Part shown: one piece after another, positions 39,156 through 48,082 of the stretch
Numbering within the stretch: position 1 is the stretch's first letter
Layout: each line of letters begins with the position of its first letter
Assembly (NCBI GenBank): GCA_020833645.1
Contig: JAJHRQ010000001.1
Span: 124,001 to 188,000, forward strand
Direction: 5' to 3'
DNA from: Thermocrinis sp.
Lineage (GTDB): Bacteria > Aquificota > Aquificia > Aquificales > Aquificaceae
DNA length: 64,000 bases
Program-made: the position numbers and the translations under genes
The notes under the pieces: model-generated
What the model was told of the DNA's origin: nothing
Databases searched by the model: none
What the model saw: the letters and a program-made list of their open reading frames with translations, nothing else

Positions 39156-39164
39156 AAAGTGCGT
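39156..39164. repeat. Target-site duplication, right copy (AAAGTGCGT)
   Basis: Matches 38629-38637. Confidence 0.75.
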
Positions 39165-39234
39165 AAGCATCAAAAACCCACAAAAACACGACTTCCAAAC
39201 ACCCAACTGCAAGTTTGCATCTAAAAAAAACCTC

Positions 39235-39263
39235 TTGACAAATTTTTTCCCTTATGCTATCAT
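39235..39263 (+). promoter_or_regulatory. Sigma70-type promoter of the porin gene
   Basis: TTGACA (39235-39240), 17-nt spacer, TATCAT (39258-39263). Confidence 0.75.
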
Positions 39264-39301
39264 TAAAACCATCCAAAAAAACTTTAAAGGAGGGTATCAA
39301 C

Positions 39302-40540
39302 ATGAGGAAGAGCCTTTTAGCCATGGCAGCACTGATGGGTGTTGCTACTTTGCCAGCCCACGCCTGGAGGGTGAACATTGACAAGGATACCTACGCAGAC
39401 ATCCTCTTCGGCGCCCAAATAACGGGAACAGTCCAGGGCAAGAGGACAAACGCAGACAAAGAAGAAACAAACTTTGCTGCGAAGTTGGTCAGCATAGGTG
39501 CAAGCGGGCAAGTGAATAAGCTGGTGTATTTTGGCATCTTAGCAGAAGCAGCAAAAAAACCTGGTCTTAGGGAATCATTCGTTGTTAGGGACGCTTTTGT
39601 AGGACTGAAGTTTGCGGATGAGTTTAGGGTCCAAGCGGGTGCAATGAGGATTCCCTTCTCCAGAATAACCCTAACCTCCTCCTACAACCTCCTCATCCCA
39701 ACCCAAGATGATAGGGGTATATATGGTGTGGGACTGTCTATAGACCCAATAGACGGACTAAGTGTTCGTGGTGATGCGGGTGAAAGAAACAGGGACGCAG
39801 GAATAGTCGTTTGGGGTATTGTGGCAGATGGAATTCTAAAGTACTACTTAGGCGTCACTGACGGTAGGTATGATAGGAGAGGAGGCTTCTTTGGTGCCAA
39901 CACCAAAGACAACCTCGCCTACACCATAAGGCTTCAAATTACCCCCACCATACTTGGCTTTAAGCCAGAAACGGGATACAGCCTTGCGGACACCTACCTT
40001 GGCAAGCAGAATGTTCATAACGTCGGCATAGGTTATAGGGTAGTGAAGGCAGAAACTACTGGTCTTCCGAGGAACTACTCAAAGACCGCCAAACTGTTTA
40101 CCGTGGATGTGATTTACGAACAAAAGTTTGGAGAACTAGTTCCTAACTTCCAAGTGGGATACATACAGGCAAAGGATGTGGCATATAGCTATAACCCTAC
40201 TACTCGTGTTGTATCCTATGGCAAAGCAACCCAAATTTATGCCCAAGGACAACTTCTGTATGACCAAGTGGTGGGCTTTGGAAAGCCAGCCTTGGCAATA
40301 AGGTGGGAGCAAAACAAGAATAAAGATAGGTTCAGCTTCGACACTAACACTGGAAGAACTTCTCCAATAGCAGGCGAACCCAAGAACACAAGGGTTGGCG
40401 TGTTTGTTAACTACTACATCAAGGGTCAGGATGCAAAGATATCCCTTGGTGTAGACACTGTAAACAGGAACAGAGACTCAAAGGGTGCAAACGGAAAGAA
40501 CTTCACCGACTTCACCCTCTACCTCCAAACCAGGTTCTAA
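39302..40540 (+). CDS. Outer-membrane porin-like beta-barrel protein
   Basis: Signal peptide MRKSLLAMAALMGVATLPAHA; alternating beta strands; C-terminal FTLYLQTRF ending in F. Confidence 0.8.
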   Translation: MRKSLLAMAALMGVATLPAHAWRVNIDKDTYADILFGAQITGTVQGKRTNADKEETNFAAKLVSIGASGQVNKLVYFGILAEAAKKPGLRESFVVRDAFVGLKFADEFRVQAGAMRIPFSRITLTSSYNLLIPTQDDRGIYGVGLSIDPIDGLSVRGDAGERNRDAGIVVWGIVADGILKYYLGVTDGRYDRRGGFFGANTKDNLAYTIRLQITPTILGFKPETGYSLADTYLGKQNVHNVGIGYRVVKAETTGLPRNYSKTAKLFTVDVIYEQKFGELVPNFQVGYIQAKDVAYSYNPTTRVVSYGKATQIYAQGQLLYDQVVGFGKPALAIRWEQNKNKDRFSFDTNTGRTSPIAGEPKNTRVGVFVNYYIKGQDAKISLGVDTVNRNRDSKGANGKNFTDFTLYLQTRF

Positions 40541-40558
40541 GTGTTAGAGACTTCACCG

Positions 40559-40585
40559 CCCCGCCCTCTGGCGGGGCTTTTTATT
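40559..40585 (+). terminator. Rho-independent terminator
   Basis: CCCCGCC-CTCT-GGCGGGG hairpin followed by CTTTTTATTTTT. Confidence 0.85.
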
Positions 40586-40591
40586 TTTGGC

Positions 40592-40993
40592 ATGAGAAGG
40601 GCTTTTACCCTCATAGAGCTTTTGGTGGTTATTGTGATTTTGGGTATTCTTACCGCCATTGTGGTCCCAAGGATCACGGGCAGGGTTGATCAGGCAAAGG
40701 TGGAGGCAACAAAGGTTCAGATGAAGGCTATAAAGGATGCCTTGGAGCAATACAAGCTTGACAATGGCTTTTATCCTACCACCGAGCAGGGTCTAAAAGC
40801 CTTGGTGGAAAAGCCAAACACTCCGCCGGTGCCAACCAGGTGGAGGCAGTATTTGGACAAAGTGCCAAAGGATGCGTGGGATCAGGATTTTATTTATGTT
40901 TCTCCGGGGGTAAACAGACCCTTTGAGCTGAGGTCTGCGGGTCCAGACAGAAAAGAAGGCACAGAAGATGACTTAGATGTTTGGAACTTGTAG
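40592..40993 (+). CDS. gspG: Type II secretion major pseudopilin GspG
   Basis: MRRAFTLIELLVVIVILGILTAIVVPRI; C-terminal calcium-site-like GPDRKEGTEDDLDVW. Confidence 0.93.
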   Translation: MRRAFTLIELLVVIVILGILTAIVVPRITGRVDQAKVEATKVQMKAIKDALEQYKLDNGFYPTTEQGLKALVEKPNTPPVPTRWRQYLDKVPKDAWDQDFIYVSPGVNRPFELRSAGPDRKEGTEDDLDVWNL

Positions 40994-41258
40994 AGGCTTT
41001 ACCCTCATAGAAGTTATAATTGCCCTTTCTGTTTTGGTGATCACCTTTAGCGTTCTCTTTGAGCTTTTGCTTTCTGCACGCAAGGATTACGAGCTTGCCA
41101 GAAGCCTTTACCAAGATATGAGCTTTCTGAACAACAAAATTTTGGAAAATAAGCTGGAGGGTGTGCGGGTTAGGGAGAGGGAGTTAAGGGACTATCCGGG
41201 CATAAAAGAGGTGGAGCTCTCTTACGGCTCTGCGGTGATATACCTTTTTAAAAAATGA
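40977..41258 (+). CDS. Type IV/II pseudopilin (GspI-like)
   Basis: CRGFTLIEVIIALSVLVITFSVLFELLLSA prepilin N-terminus. Confidence 0.8.
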   Translation: MFGTCRGFTLIEVIIALSVLVITFSVLFELLLSARKDYELARSLYQDMSFLNNKILENKLEGVRVRERELRDYPGIKEVELSYGSAVIYLFKK

Positions 41259-41737
41259 AAAGGGCGTTTACCCTTCTTGAGTTAATCATAGTCATAACCT
41301 TGCTTGGGCTTGTCTTTGGGCTTTTTTCTTATGTTTTTAAATCCAGCGTGGAATCTTCTGTGTTTCTTGCGGGGGATAGCCAAAGGCTAAAGGAGGAAGC
41401 CCTTTTGGTCTGGAACATTCAAAGAAAGGTCGTCTCCGCAAAGGACGCCTACATGGAAAGGGATAAGCTATTCTTACACACCTACGCCGGGGATTACCAC
41501 CAGGGCTTGGTAAAATGTGCCTTTATTTACAAGGATGGTGTGCTTTACTATTACGAGTTTCCCTATCCTTACGGGGATATAAAGTTCTACGAGGATGACA
41601 GGCTTATAAAGTTGGGAAAGTTTGAGGAGCTTTCCTTCTCTGCAGTGAAGGGTGGTAAGACTGAAGAGACCTATAAGGGACTGCCAGACCTTTATCGTAT
41701 AACCATAGAGGGCAGGGAATATCTTATAAAGCCATGA
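41255..41737 (+). CDS. Type II pseudopilin (GspJ-like)
   Basis: MKRAFTLLELIIVITLLGLVFGLFSYVF. Confidence 0.78.
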   Translation: MKRAFTLLELIIVITLLGLVFGLFSYVFKSSVESSVFLAGDSQRLKEEALLVWNIQRKVVSAKDAYMERDKLFLHTYAGDYHQGLVKCAFIYKDGVLYYYEFPYPYGDIKFYEDDRLIKLGKFEELSFSAVKGGKTEETYKGLPDLYRITIEGREYLIKP

Positions 41738-42927
41738 GTAGGGTAAAGCTATACAGGGGCATAGACCAGTTTGGGAATATCAGAAGTGGCAAGATTGAGG
41801 TGCCGGAGGGAATGTCTGCTTACGAGCTTTTGATTTCTCAGGGCATAAAGCCCCTAAAGATAGAGGATGTCTCCGAAAGCCTTTGGAGTAGGGAACTCTT
41901 TAAAAGAAAGCCCTCCCAAGAGGACGTTGCCTTTTTGCTAACGCAGATCTCTATGCTACTCTCTTCTGGGCTAAACTTACCAAAAGCCTTAGAAACTGCC
42001 ATCCAGCAGGCGGAGGATAAAAGAATCCAGCAGGCTCTACTTTCTGTAAAGGACGCAATAGAGAAGGGGGAGCCCTTGCATACTGCCTTTGGCAAAGCGG
42101 ACGTATTCCCGGAGTTCTTTTTGGAGATGCTAAAGACCGCAGAAAGGGGCGAAAACTTAGAAAAGGTCTTTGAAATTGCGGGGGAATTTCTCAGCAGGAT
42201 GGCACAGGTGAGGGCAAAGGTTCTATCTTCTCTGACTTACCCTGCCTTTGTGATCTTCTTTAGCCTTCTTTCGGTGTTTGCGGTGGTTAAGTTTGTGATC
42301 CCAAAAGTTGCTGGCGTGCTGGCTGGTTTGGGAAAGGATTTGCCCTTGATAACAAAAATTCTTCTCTTTTTCTCCAAGCTGATGGGTTATTTCCTTTACC
42401 TTTTCCCTCTGCTTATCCTGCTTTTTGTCTTTAAAGGAAGGCTCATAAGCAGGGAAAAAATAGACAAGTATTACCTTAAACTTCCCATCTTCGGCAAAGT
42501 TTCCTTTTACTTTCAGCTTTCAAGGTTTGCGGGCAGTTTGCGGATGTCCCTGCTTTCTGGCATCCCCCTCGTTAGGGCTGTGTCTTTGGCAATAGATACT
42601 ATAACCAATCATTACATAAAAAACAGGCTAACGGAGGTGCCCAAGGAGGTTGCCAAAGGCAAAAGCTTGGCGGAGGTTCTCAAGGCTACCGGCGTCTTTC
42701 CTTCCCTATTTGTGGGTCTTTTGGCAACTGGTGAAAGGAGCGGAGAGTTAGAGAAGGCTCTAGAACTTTTAGAAAAGCTCTACGACCAGCAAGCTATGAG
42801 AAAGATAGACCTCTGGATAAGGTTGGCGGAGCCCATTGCCATGCTGATAATAGGCATCTTGGTTGCCTTTGTGGTCCTGAGCGTGGTGCTACCTATTACA
42901 GAAATCTCCAGCGGAGTTAGAAGGTAG
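41734..42927 (+). CDS. gspF: Type II secretion/type IV pilus inner-membrane protein GspF/PilC
   Basis: LTQISMLLSSGLNLPKALETA, GERSGELEKALELLEKLYDQQ. Confidence 0.92.
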   Translation: MSRVKLYRGIDQFGNIRSGKIEVPEGMSAYELLISQGIKPLKIEDVSESLWSRELFKRKPSQEDVAFLLTQISMLLSSGLNLPKALETAIQQAEDKRIQQALLSVKDAIEKGEPLHTAFGKADVFPEFFLEMLKTAERGENLEKVFEIAGEFLSRMAQVRAKVLSSLTYPAFVIFFSLLSVFAVVKFVIPKVAGVLAGLGKDLPLITKILLFFSKLMGYFLYLFPLLILLFVFKGRLISREKIDKYYLKLPIFGKVSFYFQLSRFAGSLRMSLLSGIPLVRAVSLAIDTITNHYIKNRLTEVPKEVAKGKSLAEVLKATGVFPSLFVGLLATGERSGELEKALELLEKLYDQQAMRKIDLWIRLAEPIAMLIIGILVAFVVLSVVLPITEISSGVRR

Positions 42928-42963
42928 TATAAACACCTTCGCAGTTTTTTAAAATAAATTCCT

Positions 42964-43836
42964 ATGACCATTGGTGAATTCCTAAAGGAAAACAAGCTGT
43001 CTGTGGGAGATAACTTTAAGTTCTTATTGGAAAGGCTTGGCATCTACCAAGAGGAATTTGTAAAAAGGGTAGAGTCCGCGGTGGGTGAAACCGCCAAAAT
43101 GTCCAAGTCCAAGGCAAACACCGTAGACCCAGAGGACATGGTCAACAGCTACGGGGCAGACACAGTTAGGCTCTACATACTCTTTGCAGGACCTGTGGAA
43201 AAGGACTTTGAATGGACAGAAGAGGGTCTTCAGGGTGCCCACAGATTTCTAAAGAGGCTCTGGAGCTTTTTCCACGAAAACCTTGAAAGGCTAAGGGATC
43301 TTCAATACACAAGGGAGGAACTCTCAAAGGTAGAAGGTAAGGCAAAGGATGTACGAAAGAGAGCCCACCAAACCCTAAAAAAGTATTTGCAGGACATGGA
43401 AGAGCTCTCCTTCAACACCGCCATTGCGGGCATAATGGAGCTTTTGAATGCCCTTCAGGATTTTAAACCGGAAACCCAAGCAGACTACAAGGTCCTGAAG
43501 GAAGCCCTTGAGCTAATTCTTTTTATGCTTTATCCAATTACGCCCCACATTTGCGAAGAACTCTGGAACGAGCTGGGTAATCAAAGGCTCATGGTCTTTT
43601 ACACCTTCCCACAGCCAGACCCAGAGGCACTAAAAGAGGAGGAGGTGGAGATAGCGGTGCAGGTCAACGGAAAGCTAAAGGCAGTTATCAAGGTTCCCAT
43701 AGATGCCCAAGAGGACACTGTAAAGTCCATAGCCTTAGCCCAAGAAAAAGTTGCAAAAGCGTTGGAAAACAAAAAACTTCAAAAGGTCATATATGTAAAA
43801 AATAAGCTTATAAACCTGGTGGTTATAGATGAATGA
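42964..43836 (+). CDS. leuS: Leucyl-tRNA synthetase beta subunit (split LeuRS)
   Basis: KMSKSKANTVDPEDMVNSYGADTVRLYILFAGP, anticodon-binding and C-terminal domains; no catalytic HIGH-containing half upstream. Confidence 0.93.
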   Translation: MTIGEFLKENKLSVGDNFKFLLERLGIYQEEFVKRVESAVGETAKMSKSKANTVDPEDMVNSYGADTVRLYILFAGPVEKDFEWTEEGLQGAHRFLKRLWSFFHENLERLRDLQYTREELSKVEGKAKDVRKRAHQTLKKYLQDMEELSFNTAIAGIMELLNALQDFKPETQADYKVLKEALELILFMLYPITPHICEELWNELGNQRLMVFYTFPQPDPEALKEEEVEIAVQVNGKLKAVIKVPIDAQEDTVKSIALAQEKVAKALENKKLQKVIYVKNKLINLVVIDE

Positions 43837-43999
43837 ACTTTTGGCTTGGCTTTTGTTCTTTGGAAAGCTCTTTCTGGTTATGCTTTTGGTGGGTTTGCCC
43901 TTGCTGTTGATCATAATATTCCTGGCGAACGCCCTCTATAAATTGCTTTCGCCCAAGCTTGAAGAGTGGGAGAGGAAAAGGGATCAATCCAAGAAGTAG
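43829..43999 (+). CDS. Small single-TM protein, 56 aa (not in ORF track)
   Basis: MNELLAWLLFFGKLFLVMLLVGLPLLLIIIFLANALYKLLSPKLEEWERKRDQSKK*, overlapping the leuS-beta stop. Confidence 0.5.
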   Translation: MNELLAWLLFFGKLFLVMLLVGLPLLLIIIFLANALYKLLSPKLEEWERKRDQSKK

Positions 44000-44086
44000 C
44001 CTATGATGAAAATCATACCTTTTAAACTTGACAACAGTGCAATGTATACTAACTTTATGATAACTTAGCGTTGTAGGAGGTAAGGA

Positions 44087-44794
44087 ATGAAGGTAGTCCC
44101 AGGACCCGCCGGTTATATACCTACACCAGCCGTCTTTGAGGGTGTGGAATTGCCACCCCCGGGAAAAGCCCTTCTCTACGGAGAGATAGTAGATGAAGAG
44201 ATAGCAATGAGAGAGGCGGCAAAAGCCCTGCTTACCCGTAGGAATCCTACCATATTCCCTGGTCCTCTCGTCCTGTGGGGATGGAACGCCAGTGCCATGG
44301 AAAAGGCAAAGGCAGTGCTGGAGCTTGCCATGGAAATACCCAACTGCCGGATCATACCCATGCCCGACTACAGACCCAAGTATCCCAAAATAGACCCAGA
44401 GGCGGAGATAAACCCAAACCATCCTAACCTGACCATCCTTCACAACAAGATAGAAGTTTGTATATTTGTGGGTGTCCATTGCCATTATGCCAATCTATCT
44501 TTGAGAATAATCAGGGCAGGGACCAACTGCTTTACCATAGCCTTGTGTGCGGAGATGGGACACGAAGATGCTATGGTATCCCTCAGGGATGTGCATGCGG
44601 AGGAGATAAGAAGATTTAAAGATGTTGTTGTGCAAGTCAGAGAGGAGCTCGGTATAAAGTGGGAACCAAAGCTTCCACCAGAGAATCCGTCTCTGCCCAA
44701 AGAAAATTGGGAGGCCCTTTCGGTGTTGGATTACGGAGAGTATTCATACTTACTTATTCCCAGAAAGGGTGAGTATGTCCCTGAAAGCGAATAA
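44087..44794 (+). CDS. forD: 2-oxoacid:ferredoxin oxidoreductase delta-like subunit (ForD-like; CODH beta-like)
   Basis: First gene of the OFOR operon; gene order D-A-B-G-E as in Hydrogenobacter for. Confidence 0.6.
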   Translation: MKVVPGPAGYIPTPAVFEGVELPPPGKALLYGEIVDEEIAMREAAKALLTRRNPTIFPGPLVLWGWNASAMEKAKAVLELAMEIPNCRIIPMPDYRPKYPKIDPEAEINPNHPNLTILHNKIEVCIFVGVHCHYANLSLRIIRAGTNCFTIALCAEMGHEDAMVSLRDVHAEEIRRFKDVVVQVREELGIKWEPKLPPENPSLPKENWEALSVLDYGEYSYLLIPRKGEYVPESE

Positions 44795-44811
44795 AAAATG
44801 GAGGTAATGCC

Positions 44812-45981
44812 ATGCCAGAGCAAAGGGTTGTAGATGCAGATTACCTTTTGTTAGAGGCTCCGAGGGAGCGCAAGTTTATCACAGGCGCCCAAGCTATGGC
44901 GGAAGCGGTAAAGCGCGCCAACGTGGATATAGCCATAGCCTATCCAATTACTCCCCAGTCTGAGGTTATGCACCTGGTGGGAGACCTGTGGGCTCAGGGC
45001 TACCTCAAGGACTACTACAGGGCTGAGGAAGAGTACGGCGCCATGTCCGCTATAGCTGGTGCGGTCAGAGGCGGTGTAAGGGCCTTTACCGCCACTTCTG
45101 GACCTGGACTTCTGAGGGGTTTTGAAGCTATAGCTTCTTGGCCTGGGCACAGAATACCGGCGGTCTTGGGAGTTCTCACAAGAGTCGTCAACGCACCCCT
45201 TTCCATACAGCCCGATAATATAGAGATTGCTTACCTTCTTAATTGTGGTATGATTGTCCTTCACGCAGAGAACCAGCAGGATGTTTTTGACTTTACCTTG
45301 GCGGGCTTTGTGATCTCTGAAAAAGTGGATGTTTATATTCCCGTGGCAGTATGCACAGAGGGCTTTTTCGTTACCCACGCAAAGGGTTATGTGAACATGA
45401 CCCCTGAGGATATGAAATTACCTCCAAGGGATCCCTACAAGGCACCCGTTCCCCCCACCGACTGTGAAATACCGCCCGCAAGAATTCAAAGGGACGCACC
45501 CGTGCAAAAGTCCAACTTCATGAGCTACCTAATTCACGCAGTATGGCAACAGGAAGTTTGGGCTTCTAACAGAAGGGCTATGAAGTACATCTACAAGTAC
45601 CTGGGTGGTCCCATAGAGGTGGTCAATCCCGATGCGGAAGTGTTCATAGTGGCTTCCGGTTGTGCAGCGGCGCAGGGCAGAGAGGCGGTGCGCTATGCCC
45701 AGATGGAAGGCCTCAATGTAGGTCTGGTAAAGGTAAAATCCATAAGACCCTTCCCAGAGAAGGAAATAAGGGAAGTGCTCAAAAAGGCAAAGGCGGTCAT
45801 AGTGCCCGAGCACAACATCATAGGATGGCTTGCCAGAGAAATAAAGGCAACCATTCCGGACAACGACAAGGTAATAGGTGGTCCAAGGGTCTACGGTGGT
45901 ATGACCCTACCAGTGGAGCTTATAATGGAAAAGATATACGACGTATTTGGCATAAAGAAAGAAAGGAAGGTTGTAGTGTAA
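44812..45981 (+). CDS. forA: 2-oxoacid:ferredoxin oxidoreductase alpha subunit
   Basis: AIAYPITPQSEVMHLVGD, FTATSGPGLLRGFEAI; C-terminal transketolase-like domain. Confidence 0.88.
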   Translation: MPEQRVVDADYLLLEAPRERKFITGAQAMAEAVKRANVDIAIAYPITPQSEVMHLVGDLWAQGYLKDYYRAEEEYGAMSAIAGAVRGGVRAFTATSGPGLLRGFEAIASWPGHRIPAVLGVLTRVVNAPLSIQPDNIEIAYLLNCGMIVLHAENQQDVFDFTLAGFVISEKVDVYIPVAVCTEGFFVTHAKGYVNMTPEDMKLPPRDPYKAPVPPTDCEIPPARIQRDAPVQKSNFMSYLIHAVWQQEVWASNRRAMKYIYKYLGGPIEVVNPDAEVFIVASGCAAAQGREAVRYAQMEGLNVGLVKVKSIRPFPEKEIREVLKKAKAVIVPEHNIIGWLAREIKATIPDNDKVIGGPRVYGGMTLPVELIMEKIYDVFGIKKERKVVV

Positions 45982-46005
45982 AAAACTTAAAAAGGAGGTG
46001 TTACC

Positions 46006-46872
46006 ATGGGCTTGGAGTATGTAAGAATATCACCAGGCTTTGAGAGATACATGCCCAAGGACTATGTAGACCTAGTCAATTATGGGCCGTTTGGCAGGCA
46101 AGTAGACGTCCAACAGCTGGGACAGTTCAAGGAGCTGGTGGAAGAGCACCCAATGTGTGCGGGTTGCTTTATGGCATACTTCATCAGGATCTTCTACGCA
46201 GCCCTCCCCAATCCAGAGGATACCATAGTCATCGGCACCGCAGGCTGTGCAAGGCTGGCACTATCTCAGGCGGCAGTTCCCTTCGTCTACGGAAACTACG
46301 GAGACACCAACGCGGTGGCATCCGGTCTAAAGAGGGCACTAACTATTAGGTTCCCCGACAAGGTGAAGGATGTGGTGGTTATCGCAGGAGACGGTGGTCT
46401 CATAGACATAGGCTTTGGAATGACTATGCACTCTTGGTTCAGGAGAGAAAAATTCACCACCATAATGGTGGATAACGAGGTTTACGGAAACACCGGTGGG
46501 CAAGAGAGCGGAATGTCTCCAAAGGGTGTTCAGCTAAAGATGGCCCCCAAAGGAAAGCAGTTTGACAAGATCAACGCGGTGGAGCTGGCAAAGGTCGCCG
46601 GTTGCGTCTATGTGGCAAAGCTTGCCCCCACCAATCCTAAGAGGATCGCAAGGACCATAAGGAGGGCTATCCTCGCCGCAAGGCACTTTGGACCCACCTT
46701 TATACACGCTTACACCTCCTGCAACATTGAGTACTCCATACCCACCGATAAGGTCCTTGAGGACGCACGCAAGAGGGAAAAGCAAGACTTTGCCTTTTAC
46801 GAGTGGATGACCGACGAAGTAAGGGAATACTTTGAAGAAATAGAGAAGCAGTCTCAGGAGGTCAAAGTATGA
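46006..46872 (+). CDS. forB: 2-oxoacid:ferredoxin oxidoreductase beta subunit (TPP-binding)
   Basis: PMCAGCFMAYF, VVIAGDGGLIDIGFGMTMHSWFRREKFTTIMVDNEVYGNTGGQ. Confidence 0.9.
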   Translation: MGLEYVRISPGFERYMPKDYVDLVNYGPFGRQVDVQQLGQFKELVEEHPMCAGCFMAYFIRIFYAALPNPEDTIVIGTAGCARLALSQAAVPFVYGNYGDTNAVASGLKRALTIRFPDKVKDVVVIAGDGGLIDIGFGMTMHSWFRREKFTTIMVDNEVYGNTGGQESGMSPKGVQLKMAPKGKQFDKINAVELAKVAGCVYVAKLAPTNPKRIARTIRRAILAARHFGPTFIHAYTSCNIEYSIPTDKVLEDARKREKQDFAFYEWMTDEVREYFEEIEKQSQEVKV

Positions 46873-47552
46873 AGCGTTATAACATCAGAATAGCGGGCGT
46901 TGGTGGGCAGGGGGTGGTCACCTCCGCCCACATCCTTGGAAATGCCATGTCCGCCGCGGGCAAGTATGCCACACTGGTTCCCTTCTTTGGCTCCGAAAAG
47001 AGAATGGCACCCGTGGAAGCCTATGTGCGCGTGTCCGACCAGCCCATCTACGAAGTGGGTGAGGTGGTCTATCCCAACGTGATCATGATCTACCACCCTC
47101 AGGTTATCACCCACGGCAAATCCTACACCATGCCCTTTTACTCGGGGCTGAAGGAAGGTGGCATGGTAATAATAAACACCGATGCGGATATAATCCCACC
47201 CGAAGATTGGCAAGTTCTCAGGGAGCTAAACACAAGGGTTTACATGTTCCCCGCTACTAAGCTTGCCTTAGAAGTAGCTGGTACTGAACTTGCCACCAAT
47301 ATGGCAATGGTAGGACTTTTCTTTGGCATAACCAGGCTTGTGGGCTTTGAACACATAGAGCAGGCGGTAAGGGAAAGGTTCTTAGGTAATACCTTCGTGG
47401 CATCCGGAGGAACTACCGCCTTGGACAGTGCCATAGAAAAGAAATTCAAAAAGAAGATGGAACTCCTTGAAAAGAACATGCAGGTTATCAGAGAAGCCTT
47501 CAAAATCGCAGAAGAGCGCGGTTGGGTAGAAGAAGAAGCATACACACCATAA
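46869..47552 (+). CDS. forG: 2-oxoacid:ferredoxin oxidoreductase gamma subunit
   Basis: IRIAGVGGQGVVTSAHILGNAMSAAGKYAT. Confidence 0.9.
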   Translation: MKRYNIRIAGVGGQGVVTSAHILGNAMSAAGKYATLVPFFGSEKRMAPVEAYVRVSDQPIYEVGEVVYPNVIMIYHPQVITHGKSYTMPFYSGLKEGGMVIINTDADIIPPEDWQVLRELNTRVYMFPATKLALEVAGTELATNMAMVGLFFGITRLVGFEHIEQAVRERFLGNTFVASGGTTALDSAIEKKFKKKMELLEKNMQVIREAFKIAEERGWVEEEAYTP

Positions 47553-47570
47553 ACAGGAGGTTTTTGGAGC

Positions 47571-47795
47571 ATGTATTACGTGGCAGAGGTGAATGAATCA
47601 GAGTGCGCCAAATACAACTGCAAGCAGTGTGTACTGTTCTGTCCAGAACCTAACACTTTGATGTATCACAGTACCAAACATACCGCTTGGGTCAATTACT
47701 CAAGGTGCAAAGGCTGTGCCATATGCGTCTATGTCTGTTCGGACCTTTTGAAGAGAAACTGCATCCAAATGGTTATGATGACTGCAGGAGATTGA
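47571..47795 (+). CDS. forE: Ferredoxin-like small subunit (ForE-like, two 4Fe-4S motifs)
   Basis: CAKYNCKQCVLFCP ... CKGCAICVYVC. Confidence 0.7.
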   Translation: MYYVAEVNESECAKYNCKQCVLFCPEPNTLMYHSTKHTAWVNYSRCKGCAICVYVCSDLLKRNCIQMVMMTAGD

Positions 47796-47798
47796 GCC

Positions 47799-48080
47799 AT
47801 GGAAGGTGGTATGAAGGAAAAGTTGGAAAGGCTGGCGGAAGAGGTTCAAAAAAATATGGCAAACCCGGATGTGGATATAGATGTTTGCTTTGATGAGGCT
47901 TGCGGAGTTCCCTACCTGACCGTAAGGTATGTGGTGGAGGGACACAGCGTCCATGAAAAGCGCATAGACATAGACAAAGAATACTGGGAGAAGGATCTGA
48001 AGGATTTGGCTAACTTTGTAGCCTTTCAAATAGAACAGTTTATGGAGGAGATAGATTCGGTGGAATACGGAGGAGAGTAG
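47799..48080 (+). CDS. Hypothetical small acidic protein within the OFOR-DAB operon
   Basis: 93 aa ORF, 3-nt gap from the ferredoxin-like gene and 2-nt gap to the CobW gene. Confidence 0.65.
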   Translation: MEGGMKEKLERLAEEVQKNMANPDVDIDVCFDEACGVPYLTVRYVVEGHSVHEKRIDIDKEYWEKDLKDLANFVAFQIEQFMEEIDSVEYGGE

Positions 48081-48082
48081 TC

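Noticed and set aside
39254-39301. Upstream extension of the porin ORF to 39254
   Set aside because: The -10 box lies inside this extension; the signal peptide begins at the Met at 39302.
44028-44061. Promoter for the OFOR operon (TTGACA at 44028-44033)
   Set aside because: Good -35 match, but no -10 at acceptable spacing: TATACT is only 11 nt away and TATGAT 22 nt away. Left unassigned.
46854-47213. Long minus-strand ORFs opposite the OFOR genes (also 43823..44485, 44851..45378)
   Set aside because: Antisense shadow ORFs of strongly conserved + strand genes; low-complexity His/Gly/Tyr composition.
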